The position numbers were made by a program, and so were the translations under genes. DNA of 64,000 nt from Alligator mississippiensis (Eukaryota > Chordata > Crocodylia > Alligatoridae). The notes under the pieces are model-generated. The model had not been told where the DNA came from. It ran no database searches and saw nothing but the letters and a program-made list of their open reading frames with translations. The stretch spans positions 30,640,338 through 30,704,337 of the forward strand of contig NC_081836.1 of assembly GCF_030867095.1 (NCBI RefSeq), read 5' to 3'. The stretch's first letter is position 1, and every line of letters starts with the position of its first letter. Shown here piece after piece: positions 1 to 12,000 of this stretch.

Positions 1-2900
1 GAAACATCTTGTTAGTTCTCAGTGCCTTCTAACTCCACATCAGGAGGTCTTGAGTGCATGGGACTGTGACAGAACCCTGGGAATGTAGGGTACTCCCAGA
101 AATATACACTGGATTTGTATAAGCGTATTGTTCCCCCCACTCTGCTGAACAGATATGCCCCGGTTATTAATTTGCTCAGAAATCCTGATTTACCACAGAA
201 ACTTTGGTAAAGCAACAGAAAAACAAAAGGGTTTATTACAAGGAAGAACAAATTATATAAAAAAGAAAAAGTGTTCAAATGCTTTGACAGCAAAGTATGG
301 TAAAACAAAACTGACAGAACCGTTATCCTACATTCACACTACCACCTAGCCCCCAAAAATTCCTCTGAAAATCTCTTGGGGTCCTCCTCTCCTCAGTCAC
401 AGCTAGCTCTCTCAGCCAGAGACCTCCATGTCCTCTCTCCTCACAGGGAGCCATCTCCCTTGCCCATGTGGCGGGCCAGTAGGGGGTACTGCTGCATTGA
501 GCCATCCGCCTCACTGCGCGCAATCCACTTCTAGGCTCCAAGTGCCTCACGTCTGGCTGCCCCCCTTCCTGAAGCACACCCACAAGCCTGGGGGTAATGC
601 CGCCACCACCCAGGGTCTGGACTGATCTTGGTCCTGTGCCCCCTGGGAAACACAGGGCTAGTAGTCCTTGAGGGTACTTGATCTACTGCAAGAACTTGGG
701 GTGCTTCCCTCAGTCTAAAGCACAAATAGTGGTCTTCCTTAGTTAGTCAAACCAAGGGGACCCCAAGGCCTAATCTAGACCCTCTCCCAATAAGTCTCCC
801 ATGCTAGGCATGGAGGAGAACTTTATTGGTTGCAAGGAGTAGATTTGAAATAGGGTACAAGGTAGAGCAATATCAGATAAATCCCTTAGAGCAAACAGTG
901 TCACGGTAGCCTTTGATTACGCATCTGAGTTACTACAAGCTATACATCTTGTTAGATCTCAAGTAGCTTACTCACAAGTATCATCCAGAGGCAGGTAGAG
1001 ATTCCCTCTGGAGGCAAGCAGTTCATTAAACATGAGTTTCAAGAGAGAGAGCAAGTTTCAGATGGTTCAGCTTCTCTGAGAGTCCTCATTATGGCTGCTG
1101 CTCCTCTTTCTGGGCAGTCTTTACCTTATATAGAATTTATGACCTCATTTACCTAATCCAATGAAGGCCAGCAGTTGTTGGCTGCCAGCCAGTCAATTTG
1201 AAATGCATCTCTGGTTGCTGGGTAGACTGGCAGGGTCTCTAGCCCCCTCCCAGTCATGATGATATTGCTTAGAACAATAGGGAGTTTAAGCCCCCCTTCC
1301 TCCCCCCAGGTGTGTGAGGCCAGTTACCTAGGCAGAGGGAGCAGGTTTCCCCCTCCCTCAGGAATGTATCCAGCTCAGGTTACAACTCAGGTTTACCTGA
1401 AGCTGATGGGGCCGGAGGTGTCTGCCCTCTTCAGTGACCATGGTAACCAAATTGCCAGATTGGTCATCAGCCTAATAGCAGAATTTGGGGAGAGATAGAG
1501 ATGGCATTCTGCCACAGCCCCCACCCCCTAATGGTCACTGCCTCCATTACATGGTGCAAAGCCTTCCCCCAGCACTTACCTTCAGGTGAGGCAGAGAATC
1601 CTCCACAAAAATGTTTCTGCCTGTGGATCCAAGACAGTAACATCTTGCATCACATTCAGGAGTTTCAGGAGAACTCTCCAATCTGTTAGTCCTCATGTTG
1701 CAGTGAATGTCTCTCATCCTACAGACATTCTCAAGGCTCAGCCATGGAACTTGAGATCCAATATGAGTTTGCTGGGTGAAAACTTTTCTATATTTTTGCG
1801 CATTATGCAGGTTTAGCAAACTTAGCACGGAGTTGTAGCCATTAGGAAATTTCTGAAAACTTAAGTATGCATATTTTTAAGCACTAACACAATGTTTTAT
1901 TTTTAAGACATGAGGGAAACACAGAAGTGGCCTTTATTCCTGGACGGGGATGGTTACATCCTGGACTCTCGACTCCCAACAGCATCCACTCATCACCTCC
2001 AAAAGCAATGGGGAATGGTCTGGGCTTCTGCAGACTGAAGGTCCGCGTGAGGTCCCCTGAGGTAGGCCATAGTTCAATGAGACCACAGATGCCAAACCCA
2101 TGATCTCTGTCTCCATTGAGATTACTTTTATAGATTTTGTGGTAATCTTTCCAGATTAGCTGTTTATAAAGTCTGCAACATGGATTTGTTTGCTCTTGTT
2201 TGGACTCTGGTACTTTATATCTAGAATGTTGTTTCTTTTGGCTCTGGTTCAGGATGCCAACAGATTTATCCCTGACCATCTAAGTCTGTGCTGAAGACAG
2301 TTGAGATGGGCTTTCAGCCCTGGAGTCCAGAGTTCAGATTTGTTTTCAGAAGTCAAAAGTGAAAAACAAATTTACTTTTGACTAGGGTAATTCTAGGGAC
2401 ACCCTCAAATTCAGTACCAGACCTAGTCCCCAGAAATGAGAGAGAGATATTTTAAAGGTGACGAGGGGATTTAGCTGCACAATCATTGGGAATCATGTGG
2501 CTCAGTCCCTTAGACAGATTTGCAAATCTGCTAAAGCCGTACATTTCCCTTTCTTTCCTGGATTAATGCAGTGCTCTGTATGACCCTTTTGCAAATGACA
2601 TAAGGCTTCTTATTATTGAAGTGATATTCTAGCTGTGATGGACCAGGAAATAAACAATTGTTTCCTAAACCACGCGCTTGGTCCAATAAAACATATCACC
2701 CACAAAAATTCTTGCCTCTTGTACAAGACTTCTTGGAGGTTCCTTCCATAACAAAGAAGCCTTGGGCCTTCTATGCAGCCTCCTGATGAGTCTGAGTTTT
2801 GTGTGTGAAAATTTAAGTCATCTGTGTGTATGTTGTCTGCTGGTAGATGCAAAAGGTATGGCTGGACATGGCTAGATATTCTGTCATCCAACAGCATGCA
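1..2900. other. non-coding, probably intron of the STXBP4-like gene
   Basis: No recognisable exon or PDZ-coding segment. Short open frames have no family resemblance. The stretch at 1-1500 has repeat-like composition but I could not assign it to a family. Confidence 0.4.
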
Positions 2901-2929
2901 TCATAATCCGGGGCGGGTTGCCAGCGAGG

Positions 2930-4182
2930 ATTGGTCTCCATCAGTGGTCTCATCCAATTGCAATGCAGAATACCTACTGCTGTTCACACGTTTCACAAGA
3001 ATGTCTTTAACATTAGCTGCCATGTCCTGAATTCTGTGCGACACTGTCATTTGAAAGAGGCACTCAATTTAACTGCTTTGCCATCCTCTCTCCACACAAT
3101 ATAAACAGAAGTTCTTTAGCTGCAGGCAGAATGAGTTCTTCCCTAATAGTGTGAGGCTTCCCCACTTTGGCTATTTGAAGGCTTGCAGAATATGAAGCTT
3201 CCAGGGCTTTTACATTTACTGTTGCATGACCAAACATTGTTACTTTCTTTTGTTTCAACTCATTGAGTTTGTGCTGAAAAAATTCAGGAGGTTTATCTTT
3301 GAAAGTAGCGTGTATTGTCTCCAAATGATGCCAGAGATTTACAGGCTTCAAGCTTTCGTTAGCCAGCACTGCGCAGCATAACACACATTGTGGCCTTGGT
3401 TCGTCTTGTTCACCAGTCCACGCAAAGCCTAAATTAGTATAGCTTGAGTTGTATTGTCTTACCATTTTTGGGTGTTTCAGTGGGTTTTCATTACTGGTAC
3501 TTCTACTCGTACTGGTTCCTGGTAAACATGGGTCTGCACTCAAAATGTTCTTTGCAGATATGTGTTAGCTTGCTGTAGTCTCATGTTTGACTTTGAACTT
3601 TTCACTGATCTCACTGTCACTGGTTTGATTATTTGTTGTTTATTTTTTCAAATATCCCATTTTCAACCACAAATCCGTTTCTGGGGGTTGACTACTGTCC
3701 TACTTACTGGACTGACAACTGTTACAATTTTTGAAAAAGCACTGGATTCTGGTACAGTCAGTACTTTCCACGTGACCATAATGACCAATAAATACAATAC
3801 AGGTAGGTTAGCTGAATTGCGTTCAATGAAAACCACGTATACACAGCTAAAAAATGCGGCCAATTAAAGCTATGTATGTAGTGTAGTAGGGTGATACCAA
3901 CTTAAAAAACCCCCACATGTTTCACTTCTGGATTAAATATGAATAAAAATAAAATAACATTATTTTCTTTAGCACCGGCATCATCATCAAAACAGCCTTG
4001 ATCTGCGTCATCAGCAAAAATAAATCAAGTGCAGGGCCAAGTACAGATATTCTCGATGGTTCCACAACCTTTCTGCGGACCACCTGAATGGAGCTCATGG
4101 ACCAGTGGTGGTCTACAGCCCACCTGAATGGAACTCATGGTCCAGTGGTAGTCTGTGGGTCACAGTTTGAGAACCTCTGCAC
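2930..4182 (-). pseudogene. degenerate hAT (Charlie/ZBED5-type) transposon with BED-finger transposase fragment
   Basis: On the minus strand 3543-3064 is a 159-codon open frame with a BED zinc-finger pattern (CVLCCAVLANESLKP, then NLWHHLETIH), followed by KDKPPEFFQHKLNELK. This is typical of hAT transposases related to ZBED5/FAM200. The frame stops at about 3064. Beyond a stop and a frameshift it continues as QDMAANVKDILVKRV and SALQLDETTD to about 2930, so the gene is broken. Towards 4182 lies a hAT-like terminus, read on the minus strand as CAGAGGTTCTCAAACTGTG. The catalytic C-terminal part is not visible. Confidence 0.75.
4080..4159. repeat. two-copy 40-bp tandem repeat in hAT subterminal region
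   Basis: Two copies with a 40-bp period, each containing CACCTGAATGGA and CTCATGG.CCAGTGGT, directly inside the hAT terminus near 4180. Confidence 0.7.
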
Positions 4183-4189
4183 TAACGGA

Positions 4190-6560
4190 CATGGGTTCAG
4201 TGCCCTGACAGAAACCCAAGATGAGGCCTTATCCTCCTGAGCCAGAACTCCTTTTTGGTCCACCTTTATGTTAGCTCATGCTCTCTCCATAGTCCAAGAG
4301 GTTTACCTGGTGCTTTTGTTTTTCATGCATGGGATGGTTTAACTTGGTTCCATAGTGGCGGGGCTTTGATGGTCCCTACTGAACTCCAGTTCCTCTTTTT
4401 GCTCGTTATTTGCTGTGCTCAGCATTGTCTCCTTTTTTTGTCTTCCTTATTTAGAACAGACATGAAACCTCCTTTCCTGTGCCTTCTCCATCACCAGATA
4501 TCTGCCCACCAGAACTCACTGTATCTGGTAAGAGCCTTGCTTAGTTGCTCTCTGCTCTGTTTGTACAGGTGGCAGAGTGTGTTCAGCTCACAGTCTGCCA
4601 GTCTGAGAGAACAGAATTAAAATCTGAAATATATGTACAACAGTGTTAGTGTTTAACACTGTGGTCATGGAGCCTGATCCATTAGGGTAATTTATTCAGT
4701 AGGCATTATATAAGCCCAGGGCTGCTGGAGTGGTTCAGGGATGTTTTGCCTTTCAACTTTAGGCTATTGGTTCCATTCTGTGATGAAATGTCTTCACTGT
4801 TTTCCAAAGACTATGACACATGGTTCTGCTATCATTGCAGTGGCCAGGTGGCCCCATCATACTTAACAGATGGCAGCCCCGCTGATGGAGTGAATAACAC
4901 CTAGAAACTAAAACAGTACTTAAAAAAAATCCCCATTCCTGACAAAGTCCTAGGTAGCCCCAAACAGGAGCACAGTTCTACAGTCATTGAGCTAAATTAG
5001 CTGCCACCAGTTGTCCATGAAGAGGAAGTTAATGTGTGACTGAATAACTGCTACGTCTGTCACACTTATCTAAGGCATCCACAGTTCACATGTAGGTTAA
5101 TGTTGTTCTTTTAAGCTGTATTTTCCCCTCTGCAGATGGCCCACAAAATACTGCTTGTTTTCACATTAATATTTTGCATTAGTCTGAAATGTGAATGCCA
5201 TCCTTATGCTTCTGGTTGACGTATCCTGAGCTTGAGCCTGATCACACCAAAACAGAACTGGTAAAAATATTCAATAGCTTTACTTGGAAGTCCACTTTGT
5301 TTAACTCTGAATCCTAAAGGGGTTTATTATTAATTGCATAATAAACATTTGAAGGGCAATATTCAGTCACATGATAAAATGTACCTGCTCCTTTGTGTGT
5401 GACCATTTGAAAATGTGGACCTGAAGGTCTAGGTTTTCAGCAGATATTGTGCATGAGTGGAAGATGCAGATGATTTTGAGAAAGATGTAAGGCAAGTTCT
5501 CTGGCTTATCTTCAGGCATTTGTGGCTTAAATAATTCCCAGCCAAAAAAACTCTTCTCCCAAGGGCATTTTGGGCCCCTTGGCTATCTGTATTTGAGTTA
5601 TAAGAAAAAAGCAGATGAAAATTAATAACACTGACTGAAGCACATCTGATTTGCTGGGTTCTTGGTTTTATTTCCCCATGGAATAAATGTTTTATCTGTC
5701 ACTATGAATGCCCTTGCCCATTTGTGCATTTGAATGATAGAGCTAATGTTGTCAGATTGCTCAGACATTTGGAGACAGACATGCATATGGAGTAAGATTC
5801 CTTGGGCATAATTAGCATGGTACTGAATTAATGCTATTGCAAAATAGTCTTGGTCATAAATGTCTCTTTTCCTGACATATAAACCATTCTTCAGAAAGAT
5901 TTACTGCCCTCACTTGATGTGATGACAGGTAAAGTCACATTGGGATGAGTTCACACAAGTTTTCACAATGCCCAGTGAAGTCAATGGGAATTGCAGATGT
6001 GTATACTGTCAGTGACCCACTGGGAAACCTTCAGAATGGCACTACCTGCCTTCCCTAGATGAGAGGGGCATGTCCACTCTAGGAACACTGCTGGGCTTTT
6101 ATTACCAAAAGTTAGTCAGTATGCAGCAAATCCCTCGTGTGGGCAGATAGAGGATTTTCAAACATGTGAGCTTGTCCATGTAGAGCTTCAGCACATATCA
6201 GCTCCCATATTTTAGCAAAAAATGCACCTTTGCCCAAGTGAAGGCAAGGTTCCTGTTAGAGCCTTGCCTACTGTGCACATAGGATTGTACAAAGGTGTGT
6301 GCAAAGAGATCCTTTGGCTTAAATAAGAGACAGCTGCAGGGAGGATTTTCTCTCTGAAGGGCCTTTCACTCTGGACTCTGCCTGCTTTCACTGGTAATGC
6401 CATGGATCTGTTTTTATGACCCTCAGGACAAGCTGTGGATTATATCTCAGGGAGGTGATTGGACTGGCAAGGGGGGTGTGAGGAGATGAGGGCCAAGGCT
6501 GACTGATATGGGTTAATTATTACTTGGAGTGTCTCCAAATAACATTATTATGATGTAGTG
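4190..6560. other. intronic DNA, nothing recognised
   Basis: AT-rich unique-looking sequence with only short open frames. A tract near 5970 (GAAGTCAATGGGAATTGCAG) resembles a degenerate old interspersed repeat seen in sauropsids. Confidence 0.3.
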
Positions 6561-6564
6561 GAAC

Positions 6565-6830
6565 CTAGTGGAAAGGACCTGGGGCTGTGTGTCAGTCAAC
6601 CTGCATCCTATTCCCAGATCTGCCATTCATCTGCTGTATCACCTCAGACAACTCTATTTCTAGGTGTTTTTTCTGACTCTGCCCCTTTGTCTGTATTGTG
6701 TACTTAGGCTGTGATCTGTTTGGGACTGGGTGTCTCTCTTACTCTTTTTCTATACAGCACCTAGCACAGCAGGACCCTGAGTCCATTTGGGCTGCCAGGC
6801 AGCGCCCTAATACTAGGAAAATTCAGTTTG
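6565..6830 (+). repeat. MIR/CORE-SINE-like degenerate element with L2-like tail
   Basis: Sequence of the MIR type (GATCTGCCATTCATCTGCTG..CACCTCAGACAA) is followed by a tail running TTTGGGACTGGGTGTCTC to CAGCACCTAGCACAGCAGG, the kind common at MIR/L2 3' ends. Assigned from memory of consensus shape only. Confidence 0.45.
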
Positions 6831-7737
6831 TGAATCAACTAAGGCAGTTCACTATGCATATTGTTTCTATACTGAATATTACAAATGCTGCCAAGGCCCA
6901 GAGTTTTAAATAGGCATCACTGTAAGTGGAAATAAATGACTAGTTTTGGAGGAACAAGAGCTTAGTCTGAAATCTGAATGAGTCGTCAGGGCCTGCTGGT
7001 TGTTCCTCAGTGCCTGATGGCCTGTATTGCTGCCTGTGTTTAGAGTTTCTGAGCAAAGCCACAGAGCAAAGCCTTGCTAATCCTGATTAGCAAGGAGTTG
7101 AAGGGGATCTGATCTGCCCTTGAACCTGAAGAGCAGAGTGTTGGGTGACCAATCTGGTGAACCTGTTTATTACCTCAGGCCCTGCTGGTATTAGCAGAAC
7201 AGATGAATATTAGGATTATGATTGTGCTTGTGACTGTACCACTGCAGCTTCTGTTTGTATTTCCTTAAAATCCTACTCTTCTTACATGCAAGTCATTTTA
7301 GAACAATTCATTCATTTATTTTTCTAAAGTGCCCAAGTGATTGTGGAGCATGGTCCCACAGCCTTGTTCTCCTAAAGCACACTTTTGAACATCCCACACG
7401 TTGATTCCAAATGGCAAGAGTTTTCTTTAAGTAATTATAGCAATAGCTTTGATCCAGGATTCAGACATTGCAGAGATGAAAGAAATGGGACATTGGATCC
7501 TCCCCAAGGCACCATTCCATACCACTGAAGTCCAAAAGAACTTTATCATTGACTTGCATGTGAACAGGATTGGACCTTAGCAACTTCTGCTCTCACTGGA
7601 TTCAGAGAGCATCCTTAGCAGTGTCTCAGAAGCAGTGGTGGTTTTACCTACACAAGTAATCTAAAGAGCAAATTTCCTCAGTCCTCTCCTTCCAGAGAGC
7701 TCTGGCAAGGACACAAAAATTCATAGTAATATACAGT

Positions 7738-7974
7738 GGGTGCATCTACATGTTCATTAATGCACTGTAGTTACTGTGCATTTACTTTAGTACTTCCTTA
7801 ATGAAGTACTAACTACATGAACAGTAACTACATTTACTGTTCAGTAGCTCCATTTCAAAATGTTTTTGTGATGGATACTGCACAGTAGCCTAATAATACT
7901 GGGCAGTAGCCTATTAGTACGGTTTTTGACTGGCATGCTACTGCAGTGTTAAGCGTTTTGTGTAGACACGCCTG
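7738..7974. mobile_element. non-autonomous DNA transposon with imperfect terminal inverted repeats
   Basis: The left end GGGTGCATCTACATG and the reverse complement of the right end (AGGCGTGTCTACACA) match imperfectly. The interior contains a small hairpin (AGTACTTCC..GAAGTACT). No clear target duplication. Confidence 0.5.
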
Positions 7975-8983
7975 ATGGGAACTTCTTACGTGACTTATAT
8001 GCAATAGTGTAACAAGGAGTGGGTGAACAGGGTGGTAGCCCCAGGTGCTGATTTTGAGCAGGTGCAAGAATGGGATGGCAGCCACTAGCTCAGATACTGT
8101 CACTGCCATGCAGGGTGCAGAAACTGCTTGTTATACCTCTGCTTATGTGCCTATGTCCCACTAAAATTCAGCAGCATTTCTGCTCCTGATTCATGTGGTC
8201 ATTTTTGAAAATTCCTCCTGTAATGAAAAGTAGATCACAGTTGTTGGACCTTTCTCCTAATCCCTTATTCTCTTTGACAAAGGTGCCCTCCCTCTGTTTC
8301 TCTCCCACCCCCTCCCCCCTGCATTTTAATGCCTGTGCTCTATTTGCAGTGGACTCCTTGGAGGTATAATGCAACCTGCCCAGCCTTAGAGAAGGGGAGC
8401 CAATCCTGTGCACAGCATCCAAACAGAAACCTTGCAACCTTGAGCGTTAAATTCTGTCTTTAAGGGGAATTGTGAACACTTAAGTAAGATCAGACCAAAA
8501 ACATAAACAGGCACTACGTTGAGTCTGTGTCAAAACTCCCAGGCTGGAAGGCCAGTAATGGTCTTTACAAAGTCTTCCTTGTTGGGCCTCACTTCTATAA
8601 AACAAAAACATGAGCTGACATAGTTGGGATCCAGGCTGAATTTCATCCAAATCACTCAAATCCCAGGACCCCTAACATTTCTTCCCCAAAATTTCCAAGA
8701 ATCACCTTGCAAGCTCACATCCAAGTGCCCTTTAAGGAGTCTAACTACTGACTGCATGCCCACCTTCTGAAAATCTGGTTTCTTATAAAGTGCCTTAAAT
8801 TGGTCTCTTAGGAACACGAATTTCCTTTAAAAATCTTGGCCTCCACTGTTGGTCCATCTGTAATTGCAGTGTACTTGGTGCAGTGACAATGTCCCGACTC
8901 CCAGCTTTGTTCTGAGGTTCCTTGTAGATGTATAATTTTCCCCTCAATGCTCATTTGTTAATGATTGCTTTACTGTCTTTTAG

Positions 8984-9081
8984 CACCTACTTCATCTTCT
9001 AGTCAGAGGGCAGCTTCAGGGAACAAACCAAAAGTAGCACTGGATCCCCATATTCGTCTCAAAGATGGAAAACTTGAACTA
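8984..9081 (+). CDS. STXBP4-like: STXBP4-like exon A (linker and start of EF-hand-like segment)
   Basis: A 98-nt exon between CTTTTAG and GTAAGT. It starts with two bases of a split codon and ends in phase 0. It encodes a Ser-rich linker ([16 protein letters not shown]) followed by [16 protein letters not shown], which aligns with NPSVRFKAEKLEM of human STXBP4. The first exon of the gene visible in this window. Confidence 0.85.
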
Positions 9082-12000
9082 GTAAGTGGAACACTTTTCT
9101 GTCTAGGTGTTGAGATTTTGTCATCAATAAAATGCTGAGGGTATGAACAGATGACACATACGCTGCAGGGTGGAGAATTTACAATAGCTATTTTGTCTGT
9201 CCGCTCCTAACCAACAGTTTCATTCAGGGGCAAATGAATGCAGTTTAGCTCTATGTAATATGGTACAGGAGCAAACAAAGAGAACAGGGATCAAGAGTTT
9301 GATGGATCAGTGATATGGATCAGTCTTTTTCTACACAATGGAATAATTGGAGGACAATTATAATATGGCTTATTTCAAAACTAGGACGTTGCAGCAGTTA
9401 CTGATTTATCTAGTTTGGTAATTTTCTTTTTTGTCTTAAAGCCACCTTGAGATATTCAGTGAAAAAATACCCTTCTTGTTAATTTTCATTCAATACACCA
9501 TATATTCTAGAGCAGTGATTTTCATCCTGTGGTCCCTGGGAGACCCCTGGGAGTCTGCAGACTATATCTAAGGGATCGGTGAAAGATGACTATGATCAAT
9601 CAAAAATATATGAATACCCACACTTACAGTTCAAAGGGGTTCGCACCTGCATTCAAAATTTTTTTAAAGGTCCACAAATGAGAAACGGTTGAAAACCAAC
9701 TATTTTAGAGTCTTAAAGCAGTGCATTAGAATTTCCTTATGTGACCACTTCTTTAGATTAGATAGAAGCATAGACTGAGCTGAAAATATATTTTGGCCTT
9801 TTTTCCCAATTCTGTTTTAAAAACATTATGTTGAGGCTCATGATGACTATGTCTGTTAATGGCATCGGGGTCAGTGTGTCACTTGCTTTTAGGAGGGATT
9901 AAAAAGCAAAATCCTGAATACAAATAGTCTGAGAGAATCTGGTGCCTACTTGTTTGTATAGAATAAGTCTATAGCACTTGATCTTAGTGTGGCCTAATCT
10001 GCACATACGTCACTAACACTGGATACCGTCTGCTCCAATCTGATTCCCCTTTAGTCTAATCCAGAGCTGAACAAGGATGTAGAGGGCTATTAATAGAAGT
10101 GTTAGTCAGAGTTCAAGTAGCGTGAGAGGTGGACACAAGGCTTCAAACATTGATTACACTGTTAGGATCACAGAGTTCATTCAGCACAATTGGGTCCAAG
10201 TCCCAATTTGATTAATGAGATGGAGGCATAATGGATTTATACCAATCTATATTACTGGGAGTCCTGTAAGCATGGCAGCATTACACCGCAGCTGTCTTAA
10301 GTTCACTCGTGCTGTGAAGTGTGTTTGTCAGCCCTTCAAAATTCTAAGTGAGCTAAATGAGGAGAGACAGCACAGCTTCATCCCCACAAATGCCAGTTAA
10401 CAGACATCTGAATTCTCCTGGTTTATTTTTGTTCCTTTTAACTTGCACAGCAAGCTCCTAAGAGCTCCTATGTCCATAGTGAAATTACTGTTGGTACTAG
10501 TATTGGAAATCTATACAGAGCTCTGCATCAGAAGAACCCCCGCTGCTTTCCTATCTCTGAGGCCAATCTGGCTCTGGTGGCCATGATGGCCTAAATGTTT
10601 TAATCTTTACTGGCAGAATTATAGAAATACGCCTCAGTGTGAGTGAGACTCAGCCCCAATACCAGTAATGTATTGAAAGTGCATGAAGATCTGAGAGTCC
10701 CAACCATATTTATAAATTCATATTCATAGAAGTAGGGTCAGAAGGGACCTTGTAGATCATCAAGTCCAACCCCCTGCCCTGGGCAGGAGAGAAAACCGGG
10801 CTCAAATGACCCCAGCCAGGTAGACATCAAGCCTCCTCTTAAAGACCCCCAGGGTAGGAGCCATTACCACTTCCCTTGGAAGTTGGTTCCAAATCCTAGC
10901 CGCCCTGACTGTGAAGTAGTGCCTTCGAATGTCTAGTCTAAACCTACTCTCTAACAATTTGTGGCCATTGTTCCTTGTTACCCTGGGGGGCGCTGGGGAA
11001 ACAAGGTCTCTCCCAAACCCTGCTGGTCCCCCCTGGTGAGTTTATAGATGGCCACCAGGTCCCCCCTCAGCCTTCTCTTGTGAAGGCTGAACAGGTTTAG
11101 GTCCCATAGCCTCTCTTTGTAAGGTCTGCCCTGCTGTCCCCAGATCAAATGGGTGGCCTTCCTCTGGACCCTCTCAATGCTGTCCACATCCCTCCTGAAG
11201 TGTGGCGCCCAGAACTGAACACAATACTCCAGCTGCGGCCTGACCGCAATATTGTTTTTTTTTAAAACATCCTTACTCAAATTGCACACACAACCTCTGC
11301 AAAGGATGGGGAATAGAACTCGTTAGCTACTATGTGGTGAAATCTAATTAAGTCAAAAGAACTGGTACTTCCTTTTTTCAACTGTTCCATCTGAAACATG
11401 CACCCCGTTGTATTTTAGCGCATCGTGATGGAGAATGCATGAATACACAACCCCCAGTAAGGTTATCTCCCAACTCAAGCTGGTGGATGGATACAGCTGA
11501 AGTCTCTGAAGTATCTTGTATTGTTTCTGCAGCAGGTGATATGTTTTCCTGTGCAAGAAGAGCCTTTTCTAGGTGTTGAGGCAGAGTTTGCTGTCACCTT
11601 GTGGTGGATGAAGCAGTTGCTTTTTCAGTGTGTGTAATCCTATGAAAATGTGGAAAGCAGCATATGGACAGAAAGTTTTGTGCTAAACCTCCATTATTCT
11701 TCTTAATCATAAATCAGGATTAAATTTTCTCATTGAACTTTGCCTGCTCTGGGTTTGAACAAATTTGTTCTCTGTATTAAGAGTTTTAGTACACTTTGCC
11801 TTCACTTTTTAAAATCGGGGATTTTGAATGATACAATTTTATTCTTCCCCATCTAAGATTGTTTCCCCAACCTCCACCCTCCTAGAAAGCTTGTTTTCCC
11901 ACTCAGGTTATTTTACAGACTTACTACTTTATTTCCTTGTTAAAGGTTTTGCAGTATCTGGGTCTGAATGTGACTGAGGAGAAAAAGAGGCAATTACGGC

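Noticed and set aside
1884..2279. 131-codon minus-strand frame
   Set aside because: No recognisable domain, no repeat-family match and no splice signals consistent with a gene; probably chance.
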